64,000 nucleotides of DNA from Myxocyprinus asiaticus (lineage: Eukaryota > Chordata > Actinopteri > Cypriniformes > Catostomidae). Location of the stretch: contig NC_059362.1 in the NCBI RefSeq assembly GCF_019703515.2, positions 22,566,826 to 22,630,825 of the forward strand, in the 5' to 3' direction. The notes under the pieces are model-generated. The model saw only the letters and a program-made list of their open reading frames with translations, was not told where the DNA came from and did not search any database. Position numbers and translations under genes: made by a program. Of the stretch, positions 53,591-64,000 are shown one piece after another (positions within the stretch are counted from its first letter, which is position 1; every line of letters begins with the position of its first letter).

Positions 53591-55389
53591 GCCTTTGATG
53601 GTGTTTGATGACGTGCAGCCGATTGAGAAGCACCCATAGTCTGCCTATCTGTCAGACTAATCACGTAAAGACACGTGAACACGAACACTGGTGCGGAGTA
53701 TCAAACACACAGAATGTATGAGTCCTAACTGCACGTCAATATGAAGAAAGCCAAATCCCAGACATTTCTAGCCAATTTTGAAATCCCGACCGGATGCTTT
53801 TTTCAGGTGCAAAAAAGAGGACGTATGGTCACCCTACTTATAATGCATCTATATAGCTTTTTAAGCGGCAATATTTCATTTTACTACAGTACTCGGTTCT
53901 CACCGATCATGCTAGGTGATCGTGTGCTCCGCTAGCGTGGCGGCCAGGCACGCGGGTAACCAAGCCCTAGGCATTCTCCCATTCGGGAATCAGGCTCCAA
54001 TATTCATGCACATCATCATGCATAAGTACTTCAGTATATGGGGTCTGATTACATCCGTTAAGACGATGCTTCTCACGTTCTGTCGGTGCTCCTATCGCAC
54101 AGTAAATCACAGAGAGTTTTCTTGACTTCTGCTGTATGTCTACGTCCCCATTTCTCTTAAAGGGGAAGTACCATTCGTAGCCATAGTCCTTCTGACACCT
54201 AGTGGTAGGCATTGCTCATTACATTCCTATTTCATTAAAGCACAATGCATTTGCTGCTCAAATACAATAAATAATCAAATCAAAACAAGGAGGTACCAAT
54301 TCCTATTTACAGTTATGCTACATGTTCTGTTTTATTAGCGTCATTATGACATCTTTCAGTGTTGAGATTTGCAATATTATGGGTTACTGTAACCTTTTAA
54401 TGATTTTAATTAGTAATAGGACTTGAAGCTTCCCAACAATGGGGCTTTATCACAAACGTTTTAAATTACAAGGCGTTTTAGCTCAAGTTTCCTCATATAG
54501 TAAATTTTTTTTTCATCTGCTGATCAACAAAAAATCCCATTAATGGTCCACCGCTATAGCTAACAACTTTATATTTTAAGTTACATATGCAATTTGGTCA
54601 TTTTGCTCCATTCAAGGGATGCTTGTGGTCGGCGCAGTAACATTTAGTAGCAGGTAAGTATTTGTATTACGTATTGGGATCAAATCTGTGCTGGATTAAC
54701 GCTTCTTTTGAAGCATATACCGAATATTCAATCGATTGAAGCTTCACACATCATGGATTGTGCATAGGTGTTGTTGGTTTGACGCAGGCTTCAACAGAAG
54801 CCTCTGTCTAACATCACATCATTATTTGCAATTACATATTTACCTTTTGATCTGCATCTTATGGCATTCACCAGTCCTTGACCTTTCAGTTGTCTAAGAT
54901 TTCAAAGAGTAAGAAGATTTCAAATGGTAAGAAATATTTAAAGGAATTTTCCATGTCTTAATTAATTATTGATATGCATTGGCCTATTGTTTACTTTTCG
55001 TAATATATTGTAGTAATTGCCTGGAAATAATTTGTTTCCCCTTCTTCTGGTACACCATTCTATATTACAGTTCACATGTCATTTCCCATTGTTTCTCTGG
55101 TAAGTGCATCCATGCTCACCCTTTTTGCAAGGGCCATATGCAACACAATCATACAGCTTGTTGTTTATGCTTCACCACAACCGCGGTGCTCCTGTTATTG
55201 TTTCAATCCATCTCCTAAGCAATGCAAATGTGCAGTCCAGGTGCTGAAAATGTGGCGCGTTTTCTGCTATCGGCTTATTCTGTCTCCTAAGCAGCGCAAA
55301 TGTGTTGTCCAGGTGCCGCAACTGCGTCATGCTTTGAAGCGTCCCATGACATCACAAATATAATTGATAAAGCATTTATTCTCCCTTCA
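53591..55389. other. Stretch without recognisable gene
   Basis: No recognisable coding sequence. The 55100-55140 words (GCTCACCCTTTTTGCAAGGG) resemble the unit of the tandem array that follows, so the array may start earlier in decayed form. Confidence 0.45.
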
Positions 55390-55820
55390 CATGGTAAAGC
55401 ATTGTTTATCTTTGCAGGGGTACTGCATAAACAATGCTCGCCCTTATCACAATGCTCACCCTTATCGTAGGGCTCAAACGCAAAATGTTGTTTCCTTGAA
55501 AGTGTATGCACAAGCAATGTCACCCTAATCGTAGGGCTCGACTGCAAAACGTTGTTTGCTTCTGCAGGGGTATTGCACAAACAACTTCACCCTTATCGTA
55601 GGGCTCAGTGCAAAAGTTGTTTGTAATTTTGCAGGGGTATTGCTTAAAATATGCCTACCTTTTTGCAAGGGCTCAATCACAAAGCAAGGGCTCATTCACA
55701 AGCATTGTTTGCCCTTCTGCAAAGATATTGCATAAACAAGGCTCACCCATTTTCAGGGGATAATAATAAATTATCATAAACTAGCCTACCCTTCTGCAGG
55801 GTATGGCACAATAGTGGTTT
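55390..55820. repeat. Diverged ~65-bp tandem array
   Basis: Each unit carries the order TTTGCAGGGGTATTGCA, CAAACAATG, CTCACCCTTATCGTAGGGCT, CAAACGCAAAATGTTGTTT. Units can be seen near 55400, 55465, 55515, 55575, 55640 and 55715, with deletions and point changes. Not CRISPR-like: the units are imperfect and directly joined, without unique spacers. Confidence 0.7.
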
Positions 55821-57261
55821 ATTTAAACAGTCTTTTACAGGCTTATGTTTGCATCATTTATATTTCTACATCTTTCAGTTTTGTCTCCCACCTTTGGAAG
55901 ACCTGGTTGTTATCCTGAATCTATTGGTTTTATATTTTCTTTTGGGGGGCATAGGTTTTTATTTAGATTTATTTTTCCTTTTGGGGTAAGCTCCGTTCCT
56001 CTGTCATCATTGCTTCCGTCAGGATCCGACGGTTCAGGCAAGTATCAGAGCTCTGAACCGTAGGATGGGGCTTATGCCAAATGATATAACTATTTCAACG
56101 TTCTATTAATCCCAATAATCCTGAGTCTTTTCTGATAGAAATTTAAGTGCAAGCGTAGTTCTAGCAGGAAGATCTCTGGATTAATTCTGTCAGGCATCTC
56201 ATCCAATCACAACACATTTTGTTTTTAAAAGCACTTACAGTACATTCATTATTCTGTTAAAATATGTGTATTATTTGAGCTTTAAAATTGTTTAAATTGT
56301 AATATTTATGGTTGCTTTAGGGATTTAGGATTTATGGCCTTATGCCGCTAAACATTTGCATCTGTCAATCATTCTCATCACTCATTCATAACAAGTATTT
56401 CCAGCATCTCAAAACAAGCCAATTTTACCACCGTGACACATAAGGAGAGCCTTTGGGCCAACTGACTGACTGGGTTAGTAATCAGGGAAACGAGACAGGG
56501 ATTTTAACAGACAGGCAAGGCTGAAAGGTTGGATCTGCCTTGGAGAGGTCAGACCGGATATTGAGACTGCCCTCGCAGATGGTCACCTGTTCAAAGCACA
56601 ACCCCATCACATAAAACCCAAACAGTCTGCTGATTTCTGGGTGAAGTAAGTGTTTGACGGATGAACTTGCAAATTAAAGTGCAGCCCTGTCAGGAACTTG
56701 TGCCTGAGGGAACGTGAACTGTTACCAAAGGCCTGTTAGCTTTTTAGGCTGCAATACTCCTCATAAGGCTAAATGTATTTGCTTAGGTTGTTCTATTTGT
56801 GTTTTTCACCTTTCTTAATGCTGGAGGCAAAGAGGGCCAGTTCTCTGCTTGTGTACCCACCTTATTTTGCAATGCGAAAGTAAGCAAGTGGCTGCGTTTC
56901 CGGCAAATGTGACAAAGTTCCACTCTCGCTGACCGCAATGTAAATTACTAGAAGGATAATAAAACCAGAATTTAGTGATATGGGCTTATAAAATATCACA
57001 TAAACCACATGATGTAGAGCAGAGTAATATACCAATGTCAGATAATTTTCTAACATCAGAATTTTAGTAAAAAAGTAAGTAGATAATTTACTTGTTGCTG
57101 TGTGTTGTATTAAAGAGACAATAATAAAAGCAGCTTCTTTACTGAGAGCATGACGATGCCGTGTTTCTTGTCTCCATGTAAACCTCCATTCATATTTTTA
57201 TCTGCGAAACCTCCGATGATGCCTTTATTTATTTATTTATTTCCAAACGTGATGTTTCATG
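55821..57261. other. Stretch without recognisable gene; repeat copy at 56182-56280
   Basis: TTAATTCTGTCAGGCATCTC at 56182 begins the second copy of the repeat at 52203. The remaining sequence, including the ORF at 55845-56063, has no recognisable domain. Confidence 0.5.
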
Positions 57262-57949
57262 AATCACACTTCCTCCGCCAACATACCTTCTTCCCATGTT
57301 GCATCCTGCTGCCATCTCTTCCCCAGGTAAACGATGCACACGCACCTGGCCATCCACATGATCTAAAAGAAAACATGATTCATCAGACCAGGCCACATTC
57401 TTTCATTGCTCCATGGTCCAGTTCTGACACTCACGTGCCCATTGTAGGCACATTCGGTGGTGGACAGGGGTCAGCATGGGTGCTCTGATCAGTCTGCGGC
57501 TACGCAGCCCCATACGCAGCAATGCACTGTGTGTTCTGACACCTTTCTCTCATGGTCTGCATTACGTTTTTCAGCAATTTGTACTACAGTAGCTCTTCTG
57601 TGGAATCGGACCAGACGGGCTAGCCTTCGCTCCCCATGCTCATCAGTGAGCCTTGGGCACCCATGACCCTGTCGCCGGTTCACCGGTTGTCCTTCCTTGG
57701 ACCACTTTTGGTAGGTACTAACCACTGCATACCGGAAGCACCCCACAAGACCTGCCTTTTTGGAGATGCTCTGACCCAGTTGTCTAGCCATCACAATTTG
57801 GTTCTTGTCAAAGTCGCTCAGATCCTTACACTTGCCCATTTTTCCTGCTTCTAACACATGAAATTCAAGAACTGACAAGTGCCATTGTAATGAGATTATA
57901 AATGTTATTCACTTCACCTGTCAGTGGTTTTAATGTTGTGGCTGATCAG

Positions 57950-57952
<3 letters not shown>
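57262..57952 (-). mobile_element. Tc1-like transposon fragment, 5' two-thirds
   Basis: The right end on the plus strand (TTAATGTTGTGGCTGATCAG) is the outer inverted repeat of the same Tc1-like family as 14257-15248, though clearly diverged. Reading the minus strand from 57952 gives the 5' untranslated part, the transposase N-terminus and the beginning of the catalytic domain. The element stops near 57262, so the second half of the catalytic domain and the other inverted repeat are missing. Confidence 0.87.
57330..57843 (-). pseudogene. Tc1-like transposase, N-terminal part
   Basis: The natural start is the methionine of [20 protein letters not shown] near 57841, although the open frame begins at 57878. 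It continues [40 protein letters not shown] and [20 protein letters not shown], the two HTH motifs that bind the transposon's inverted repeats. The frame ends near 57489; another frame then gives VAWSDESCFLLDHVDGQVRV with the first catalytic aspartate. The second D and the E are beyond the truncation. This N-terminus complements the C-terminal remnant at 14289-14920, showing both halves of one family. Confidence 0.87.
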
Positions 57953-59337
<1,385 letters not shown>

Positions 59338-59440
59338 AAAGACCAGCATGAATTTCCATTTTGGTCCAGGCTGGTTAATGTTGGTCAGTGCTGGTTTGCT
59401 AGTCTAGCTAGTGGACCAGCATACAGTAGCTTAATTTAGT
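59338..59440. repeat. GCTGGT-rich fish repeat
   Basis: GACCAGCATGAATTTCCATT, GGTCCAGGCTGGTTAATGTT, GGTCAGTGCTGGTTTGCTAG, CTAGTGGACCAGCATA: short CCAGC/GCTGG words in both orientations, so the stretch can fold. It is a known type of fish dispersed repeat. Confidence 0.6.
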
Positions 59441-60130
59441 TGGTGTTGCTGATGTCGCCTCGAAATGGCAACTCTCATTGAAAATGAATGACTTCCGGTT
59501 GCTTCATCGCTACAAGAGAAAGAGTGGTCAAAGATGACATAAAATGTGTTATAAGAATTGAAAAATATATGTATATGCAATCATTCCTCATTGCATCACA
59601 AAATGCATCAGGGCCATTCTTGTGCATGCTCTAAGAATGTGTATCTATTTGTGTGCGTGTGTATTTGCTCCAGTAGGAGTGGTTGACACCCACACACCAT
59701 TACTCTAAGAGGTGAGCGCAAAGAGCCATGAACCTCCACTCTGACTCATATGCCACTTCTCATTAAACCTAGACACACAAACACAGACAGGAAGATAGTA
59801 TCAAACTTTTTTCCTTTCAAATGAAGGTAGAGAATGGGTCTGTTCCAATATCTTGTGTGCTTTCTCTGTTTACTACCTAGATTGCTGTATTCCAAGGCAT
59901 CTAGGGCATTCTAAGGTGGAACCTGGTAAGTGACCATTTTGGGACGTTTTCACACAGGCAGCAACTCCACATACCACACAAATAGTACTTTGGAATGTTG
60001 TAATTTAATTTGACGTTAGCATGATGCTAAGCTAATGATCATCTTTCTGGAGCCAGCATGATGCCCTAATAAGTATACAAATTCTTAGCACATACACATT
60101 TTTGATAAAATAATATTTTTTAACAAAACG
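59441..60130. other. Stretch without recognisable gene
   Basis: No coding or paired repeat structure recognised. Confidence 0.5.
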
Positions 60131-60607
60131 TATAGTTCACCCAAAAATGAAAATGCTCTCATCATTTACTCACCCTCATGCCATCCTAGATGTGTATGAC
60201 TTTCTTCTGCCGAACACAAACAAAGATTTTTAGAAGAATATCTCAACTCTAATCCATGTCTTCAGAGGCAATATGATAGCTGTGGGTGAGAAACAAATCA
60301 ATATTTAAGCCCATATTTACCATAAATCTCCACATTCACTTTCAAAATGTGAAAGAATGTGAAAACGAAAGTGGAGATTGATAGTAAAAAAGGACTTTGA
60401 CATTGATTTGTTTCTCACCCACACCTATTTTATAGCTTCTGAAGATATAGATTAAACCACTGTTTTATGAGTCTTATGGATTGCTTTTGTGTGGCATTTA
60501 TGTGATTTTTGGAGCTTCAAATATCTAGTCATCATTTACTTGCATTGGCATGATAGGCTGAGTAAATGATGAGAGGTTTTTCATTTTTGAGTGAACTGTC
60601 CCTTTAA
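60131..60607. mobile_element. Foldback MITE, family F, copy 2
   Basis: TTCACCCAAAAATGAAAATG, CTCATCATTTACTCACCCTC and GTGTATGACTTTCTTCTGCC form the left arm. GCATTGGCATGATAGGCTGA, GTAAATGATGAGAGG and TTTTCATTTTTGAGTGAACT form the right arm. A second, inner inverted pair (CTCCACATTCACTTTC and GAAAGTGGAGATTGA) lies in the middle. Same family as 45630-46147, different interior. Confidence 0.85.
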
Positions 60608-60890
60608 ATTCAGCTATTTGTAGTTTTTAGTATTTAATGAATTTTATTTAATGGAAATGTATCTGGCTTTGGCACATTGGATTTAGTTTTTGACTTGTGC
60701 GTCATATTCCATGCTTTCTGAAGGCCAATAATCTAGCACAAATGCAAGCTGTATGCCCACCTAGATTTTTGCGTACGCTCGCCTAAAACGAGTGGAGATA
60801 CGTATCAAAGGCTCCCAGAACAGTGAGCTGGCTTTTGACCTGTAACTTTTCATTGTATTGAGGCCGATTGGTAATGTTGAGTGAATTGTG

Positions 60891-60928
<38 letters not shown>

Positions 60929-62054
60929 AGAGATAATTCTTTCTAAAAGAAAAAAAAAAGGCACAGAGTGAGATGGGATATTTGCTAACCAATCATACTT
61001 TCCATTTCAGCAAGAGGCGGGACATTTCTAGCGTTAATGCTGTGCTAGCAGCACTAGAGTCATCATAATTTTTGCTGTAATTAACTTCTCTGCAAAACAT
61101 GAACATATTTTTGCATTCAAATACAGCTATTAAATTATATGTTGACTGCAACCTTTCTAGTTTTTAATGCTCTTCGTAGATGCTGGCCAAGTTCCCTTGA
61201 GTTGGCCTGTATTTATATCAAATGTCTTTTTTTTTCTGCTTTTAACATCTGTCAGTGGTGCCTTTATTTCGTGAATATCAAATAATTTCAAATAATTTCT
61301 TAGTAGGAAAACTATTTCACTACTAAACACAGATAATCACATTATTGTACATAAATATAACAAATAACCATTAATTCTCACAGTTGTATAACATTTTTTA
61401 CATAATTTTCATTTGAGTGTAGTATTCCTTTAAAACTGGGTTGTGGAACAGATAATATATCTCCTCACATGTCATTGAATTATTACCTCAGTGAAGAGTG
61501 TCTGGAATAAATATGCATCTTAAGCTCTCCATCAGCAGTCCGCAGTGCTAGCAGATGTCCTGTATTACACACTCCCAACCATCATACTGAGGGTACATCA
61601 TTAATATCATTATATATGGCTGCCTAGAGCTGCAAGAAACTCTATAAAAAGCCTGGATAAATGTGTTCACTTAATAATAGAATAATTACAGCTTTTTCAC
61701 AGTACAGTGTATAATGTGCAGTACATTAAACACAGGCCATGTACTGCAGAGATGTGTGGGTGAGGGGAGTACTTACAGGAGCACATGTCTGCATACATGT
61801 GAGGCTGAAGCTTTTGATGCTGGTTGAGGGACGTCAGCTCTGTGATCATGTGTGGGATAGGAAGGGTTCCCTGCCCTGATTACATCAGTTAACACCTCTG
61901 CACACCATCAAATGTGTGTGAAAACCACCTATCAGCTTGTCAGTCTCCATGACAGTCCATGTGAATGTGTATATGGGGGTTGGAGTGAATGAAAGAGACT
62001 TTCATAGAAGGAAAGAAAGAAAAAGAGAGATATTAGCTGCCTCGCTACTTACTT
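60608..62054. other. Stretch with one (GT)n tract, no gene
   Basis: GATTTTTGCGTACGCTCGCC near 60762-60780 recalls Harbinger-like ends but has no partner. No coding sequence is recognised. A poly(A) run lies at about 60950-60959. Confidence 0.45.
60895..60926. repeat. (GT)n microsatellite
   Basis: About 16 GT units. Confidence 0.97.
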
Positions 62055-62325
62055 TTAAAGAGCAGTCACACTAAGCTTTGAACATGCAAAAAAATTTCGG
62101 ACAAAGCAACAGACCTGGATATGATGCCAAACGGGAGGGCGTCTCAATTTAGTAAATCACACTTCCCAAATAATGCAAAATATAATATTAAAAATGTTAG
62201 AAAATATTATCTACTCACTTTCCAGCAACAATAAAAACACGCAGCTTTGAAATATGTATCCTCTGAATTGAGCCAAGAGGTCAGCGTGTGACGTCTCGCT
62301 CTTCTCTTGGTTACGCTTCCTCTCT
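62055..62325 (+). repeat. Dispersed repeat family H, copy 2
   Basis: GCAGTCACACTAAGCTTTGA, GACAAAGCAACAGAC, CAACAATAAAAACACGCAGC, TTTGAAATATGTATCCTCTG and ATTGAGCCAAGAGGTCAG match 47930-48165. An extra CGGGAGGGCGTCTCAATTTA near 62131-62150 is absent from copy 1. Confidence 0.7.
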
Positions 62326-63397
62326 TCATCCAGATTCATAGTTCAGAGTTCACCAAATTGAACTTTGGTACACAGCCTCATATGAAACTTCTTCGTATTA
62401 TCTTGCGTTACTGCTCCAGCGTTCTATTGTGTTTGAATGGGAGTGAATAGAGCATGGAGTGTAATGTGACCTCCCCTTTAGGCAGCAGCCTAAAGGTCAT
62501 GGAATCTCAAAAGTGACTGGTTTGGAACACTTAACAAAGGCAGCAACAACATGCGCCATAAAAATAGCAAACCTCACATGAAGTGCACAGAAGACTCGAC
62601 TCACAATTGATTTCAACATAGATGACACGAAAGGAACAATACTCTAATAGAGCAATAATCTGATAAAAATATATAAATATAAATTGCACTCATATTTTAT
62701 CAAAACTTTTCATTTTTAAATGAATTATAAGTCAATTTATATTCAACAATTCTCTTACTTTGTCTTCCATCTTGGATTCAATTTTTCACAGAGCTTGTCA
62801 CAATTCTTGGATTTACACATGTGATGCTGCCTTAGAATTTGGTTTCAAGAAAGTATCATAGGAGACAGGAATCATAATTTAATTGGAAATTGAGTGTGCT
62901 TATGATGCCTTAAAATGCTGCCTACATACAATAGGCAGCTCACAAAGTTTTGGAATAGAGCAATAGAATGGTCAAGAACAGTCTGGAGGTAAAAATGAAA
63001 AAACTACTTATATATTTGTACATATCTGGATATATTCCAATAAAATTGTATTGTATGCATTGTTTCTATACTAATCAACAACTTAAAATCAATAGTTTTA
63101 TATATTTCTATAGTTTTTAATGAGATTTCTCAATGCTTCATGGGATTTTAGTCCATTCCCTCCTTAATTTACATTAAGTACACAGTCTTGAACTTTTGTC
63201 TTTATGTCCGATTTGTTTTTTGTTTTTATATTGAAATTCAGATTAGAACTGGTTGGTTTGGTGCATGGCTCTTAGAACTCTTTTATGAAGGATTTGAAAT
63301 TACTATGGAGAAAGAAAAAAAGGAAAAAGAAAAAAAAGAATGAGAAAACATTCCTGGAACCAAGACAGCTGAAAAAGTGGGTGGGCACTGATTTGCT
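62326..63397. other. Stretch without recognisable gene
   Basis: AT-rich; nothing recognisable. Confidence 0.5.
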
Positions 63398-63694
63398 CTA
63401 TTGTTTGATCTTTTGAATTTCCATTAACATCTGTTCCATTTCCATAAGGCACCTCTGGTACCTGTGGTCAGTCTTACTGTTATAGCTGCTCTGCTGTGGT
63501 GATGGACTGCTAGATTGCTGAATGCATGGCCATGCACCATTTGATGGATTGTGGTGTATTGTGTTCCCTTGGGCTTTATGACAGCTCAGACTTTCCCTTT
63601 CCTTCACTCTGAATGCTGAAGTTCCAATATGACTAGAAGCTGATTGGTGGAGGTGGAAATGGCTATGATTTCTGATTGGATGTGCTTGAAGCAT
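63398..63694 (-). CDS. Unrecognised 98-codon open frame, possibly chance
   Basis: A minus-strand frame begins MLQAHPIRNHSHFHLHQ and ends RCLMEMEQMLMEIQKIKQ before a TAG. Unlike most short frames here it is not low complexity, and its C-terminus could form an amphipathic helix. The frame is closed by a stop 14 codons upstream of the ATG, no clear splice acceptor was seen, and I recognise no domain. It may be a chance frame or a 3' terminal exon of an unknown gene. Confidence 0.15.
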   Translation of the reverse strand: MLQAHPIRNHSHFHLHQSASSHIGTSAFRVKERESLSCHKAQGNTIHHNPSNGAWPCIQQSSSPSPQQSSYNSKTDHRYQRCLMEMEQMLMEIQKIKQ

Positions 63695-64000
63695 GAAAAG
63701 ATACAGTTGCGTAAAAGGTTGTGTTCATTGTTCTGGAAACTTCCCAGGGCAAAGTTCATGGCAAGACTTGGGTTATGCTGAGGTAACAGGCTTATTATCT
63801 TTAAATGATTCTAGCAAGACCCATTTGCCAATACAAGCAGAGCATAACCTACTCCCAGTCAGAGCAGAGTGGTTCCCATTCCTCCTGTTTCATGAGAAAT
63901 ATTCTCTCAAACACACAAACAAAGAGACAAACCCACATTTTTATGTTATATTTCTCCATTTCACGAGTGGCTTGTCTCATGACCATGCAGTTTGTTCGAT
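63695..64000. other. Stretch without recognisable gene
   Basis: No feature recognised up to the window edge. Confidence 0.5.

Noticed and set aside
55390..55820. CRISPR-like repeat array
   Set aside because: Units are imperfect and directly adjoining, with no unique spacers and no cas genes, in a eukaryotic context.

Overview
The window looks like teleost fish DNA, most likely from a carp-like (cypriniform) species. It is AT-rich, has many dinucleotide microsatellites, and carries fish-type mobile DNA: DIRS-like tyrosine-recombinase retrotransposons, L2/Rex-like LINEs, Tc1-like transposons, a tRNA-derived SINE and several foldback MITE families. I find no convincing host protein-coding gene, functional tRNA or rRNA gene, or CRISPR array. 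The assignment to fish rests on repeat families that I recognise from memory, not on a search.

The dominant theme is five DIRS-like insertions, all defective. D1 (1-3836, minus) runs off the left edge; it has gag, RT and RNase H remnants but has lost the RT YLDD motif. D2 (about 7410-11200, plus) is an old, strongly decayed copy with internal tandem repeats. D3 (30796-35980, plus) keeps the full terminal architecture (inverted terminal repeats plus internal complementary region) but has stops in gag and RT and lacks the catalytic half of its recombinase. D4 (about 41390-42968, plus) is a 3' part with most of the recombinase and the right end. D5 (49653-51003, plus) is a 5' part with the left end and gag, joined directly to a LINE 3' end. 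In an intact element, Gag, RT/RNase H and tyrosine recombinase would make a circular DNA copy and integrate it without a target duplication. Here the parts survive only as relics scattered over the copies.

Other elements by region: 4-7.2 kb, microsatellites and two foldback MITEs; 13.9-15.25 kb, a minisatellite followed by a Tc1-like relic with a TA duplication; 16.99-17.36 kb, a solo LTR with a perfect 5-bp duplication; 20.5-22.1 kb, two foldback MITEs and a SINE/LINE tail; 24.78-27.18 kb, an element with inverted ends that contains spliced-gene-like exons; 37.28-41.26 kb, a Tc1-like element split by a nearly full-length LINE; 43.9-46.15 kb, another Tc1-like transposon cut by a SINE, then a foldback MITE; 52.9-53.6 kb, the second copy of a repeat also seen at 28.8 kb; 55.4-55.8 kb, a diverged tandem array; 57.26-58.19 kb, a Tc1-like fragment abutting a 236-bp (TA)n tract; 60.1-60.6 kb, a MITE; 62 kb, the second copy of a repeat also seen at 47.9 kb.

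The observations most worth following are the long frame that stays open across the RT/RNase H region in several DIRS copies, the octamer-plus-TATA promoter inside the DIRS terminal repeats, the exon-bearing element at 24.8-27.2 kb, and the tandem-repeated segment inside the old DIRS copy. Much of the remaining DNA (11.5-13.9, 17.6-20.5, 22.6-24.8, 29.4-30.8, 58.2-60.1 and 61-64 kb) shows nothing I can name.
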